Source of the DNA: Rosellinia necatrix
Taxonomy: Eukaryota; Ascomycota; Sordariomycetes; Xylariales; Xylariaceae
Direction: 5' to 3'
Assembly: GCA_021209875.1 (NCBI GenBank)
Contig: JAGYVD010000001.1
Span: 5,146,001-5,210,000, forward strand
Length of the DNA stretch: 64,000 bases
Below the pieces are notes generated by a model that ran no database searches, was not told the DNA's origin, and was given only the letters and a program-made list of their open reading frames with translations. This document shows positions 63,441-64,000 of the stretch, piece by piece (position 1 is the stretch's first letter; every line of letters begins with the position of its first letter). The translations under genes were made by a program, and so were the position numbers.

Positions 63441-64000
63441 CCGGCATTTGGTGCTACTAATTTCGGGGGTCAACAACGGGTGGTGGCTGCATTCAATTTG
63501 GCTGTCAGGCGTTAAGCGAGGTTTGAGTGTTTACGGCGAAAACAGCATGGCATTTGATTTGCATCACCAGCACAATATCCCTCCCCCTTCCTTTTTTATT
63601 TATTTATTTTTTCTCTGCGCGCAAGCTACGCTAGTAGCCTGTTACATATCCCTCATGGCAGACACTGGAACGACGATATGGTTGACGATTCGATTAGCTC
63701 GAATAAAATGAGGAAACAGGAAGCAGGCCACCTTTGTTAGTTGTAGACGGACTGTCAGCCCAGGCAAGAGCTGGGTCATGGGCGGATGGATTCGATACTC
63801 AATATCATTGTCAAGAATATATGCGCATGCTTCATCTTTCGCCCAGATACCCGGTACCATTGTTAATTACTACCTTTTCGACCAAGTTAACTCCGTGTAC
63901 CTACCATGCTGTCTTCTCTTGGTGTCTAGCCTTCCCTTCATCATGTCATACCATAGTATGCTACCTAGTTAGGGGTATGTACACCAAAATACCTACCTGC
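63441..64000. other. 3' flank of CDC45, no gene seen
   Basis: The short frames are non-coding. A T/A-rich stretch near 63595-63612 may contribute to transcript end formation. TACC/CCTAGTTAGG motifs reappear at 63897-64000, suggesting that another gene promoter lies just beyond the right edge. Confidence 0.4.

Overview
The window is nuclear DNA of a filamentous ascomycete (Pezizomycotina, most likely Sordariomycetes). Evidence: GT-AG introns of roughly 50-220 bp with CTAAC/CTGAC-like branch points, fungal housekeeping genes, and a bipartite composition in which gene-bearing DNA alternates with extremely AT-rich blocks carrying only transition differences between repeat copies. That is the signature of repeat-induced point mutation (RIP), so this is a two-compartment genome.

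Layout. 1-12.9 kb: a G-patch protein, an ENV9-like short-chain dehydrogenase, a small hypothetical protein, a VAMP7-type R-SNARE, a broken kinase-fold gene and a small secreted cysteine-containing protein, then gene-poor DNA. 12,903-19,892: a RIP-destroyed LTR retrotransposon whose 309/310-bp LTRs and 5-bp target duplication can still be read. 21.1-38.2 kb: a secreted PL7-family lyase, mitochondrial helicase SUV3 (two homopolymer frameshifts), a conserved fungal protein in four exons, a Pmp3-family membrane protein with a long tail, spliceosomal helicase PRP22 and a JmjC (KDM8/JMJD5-like) protein interrupted by a GAA repeat. 38,489-60,159: a 21.7-kb AT-rich island bounded by matching 108-bp terminal direct repeats. 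It contains a nested LTR element (51,155-58,731, perfect TTTAA duplication) and one non-mutated, hairpin-rich solo-LTR-like insertion (44,569-44,832). 60.7-63.4 kb: replication factor CDC45, starting about 570 bp from the island edge.

The genes form no operon or biosynthetic cluster; they are independent housekeeping units (splicing, replication, vesicle fusion, mitochondrial RNA turnover). The two secreted-protein genes and the decayed gene lie around the first RIP island. A short CCTAGGTA/GGTACC-type motif recurs in most gene-flanking intergenic stretches and appears absent from the AT islands.

Most interesting content: the nested repeat stratigraphy (three repeats of different RIP state, dated by insertion order), a strand bias that seems to change at the nested element's borders, and the un-RIPed hairpin island. 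I found no convincing undescribed enzymatic or defence system. Several tracked reading frames begin at TTG/GTG; I re-assigned those starts to ATG and re-derived exons by hand, so all splice sites are inferences from sequence.
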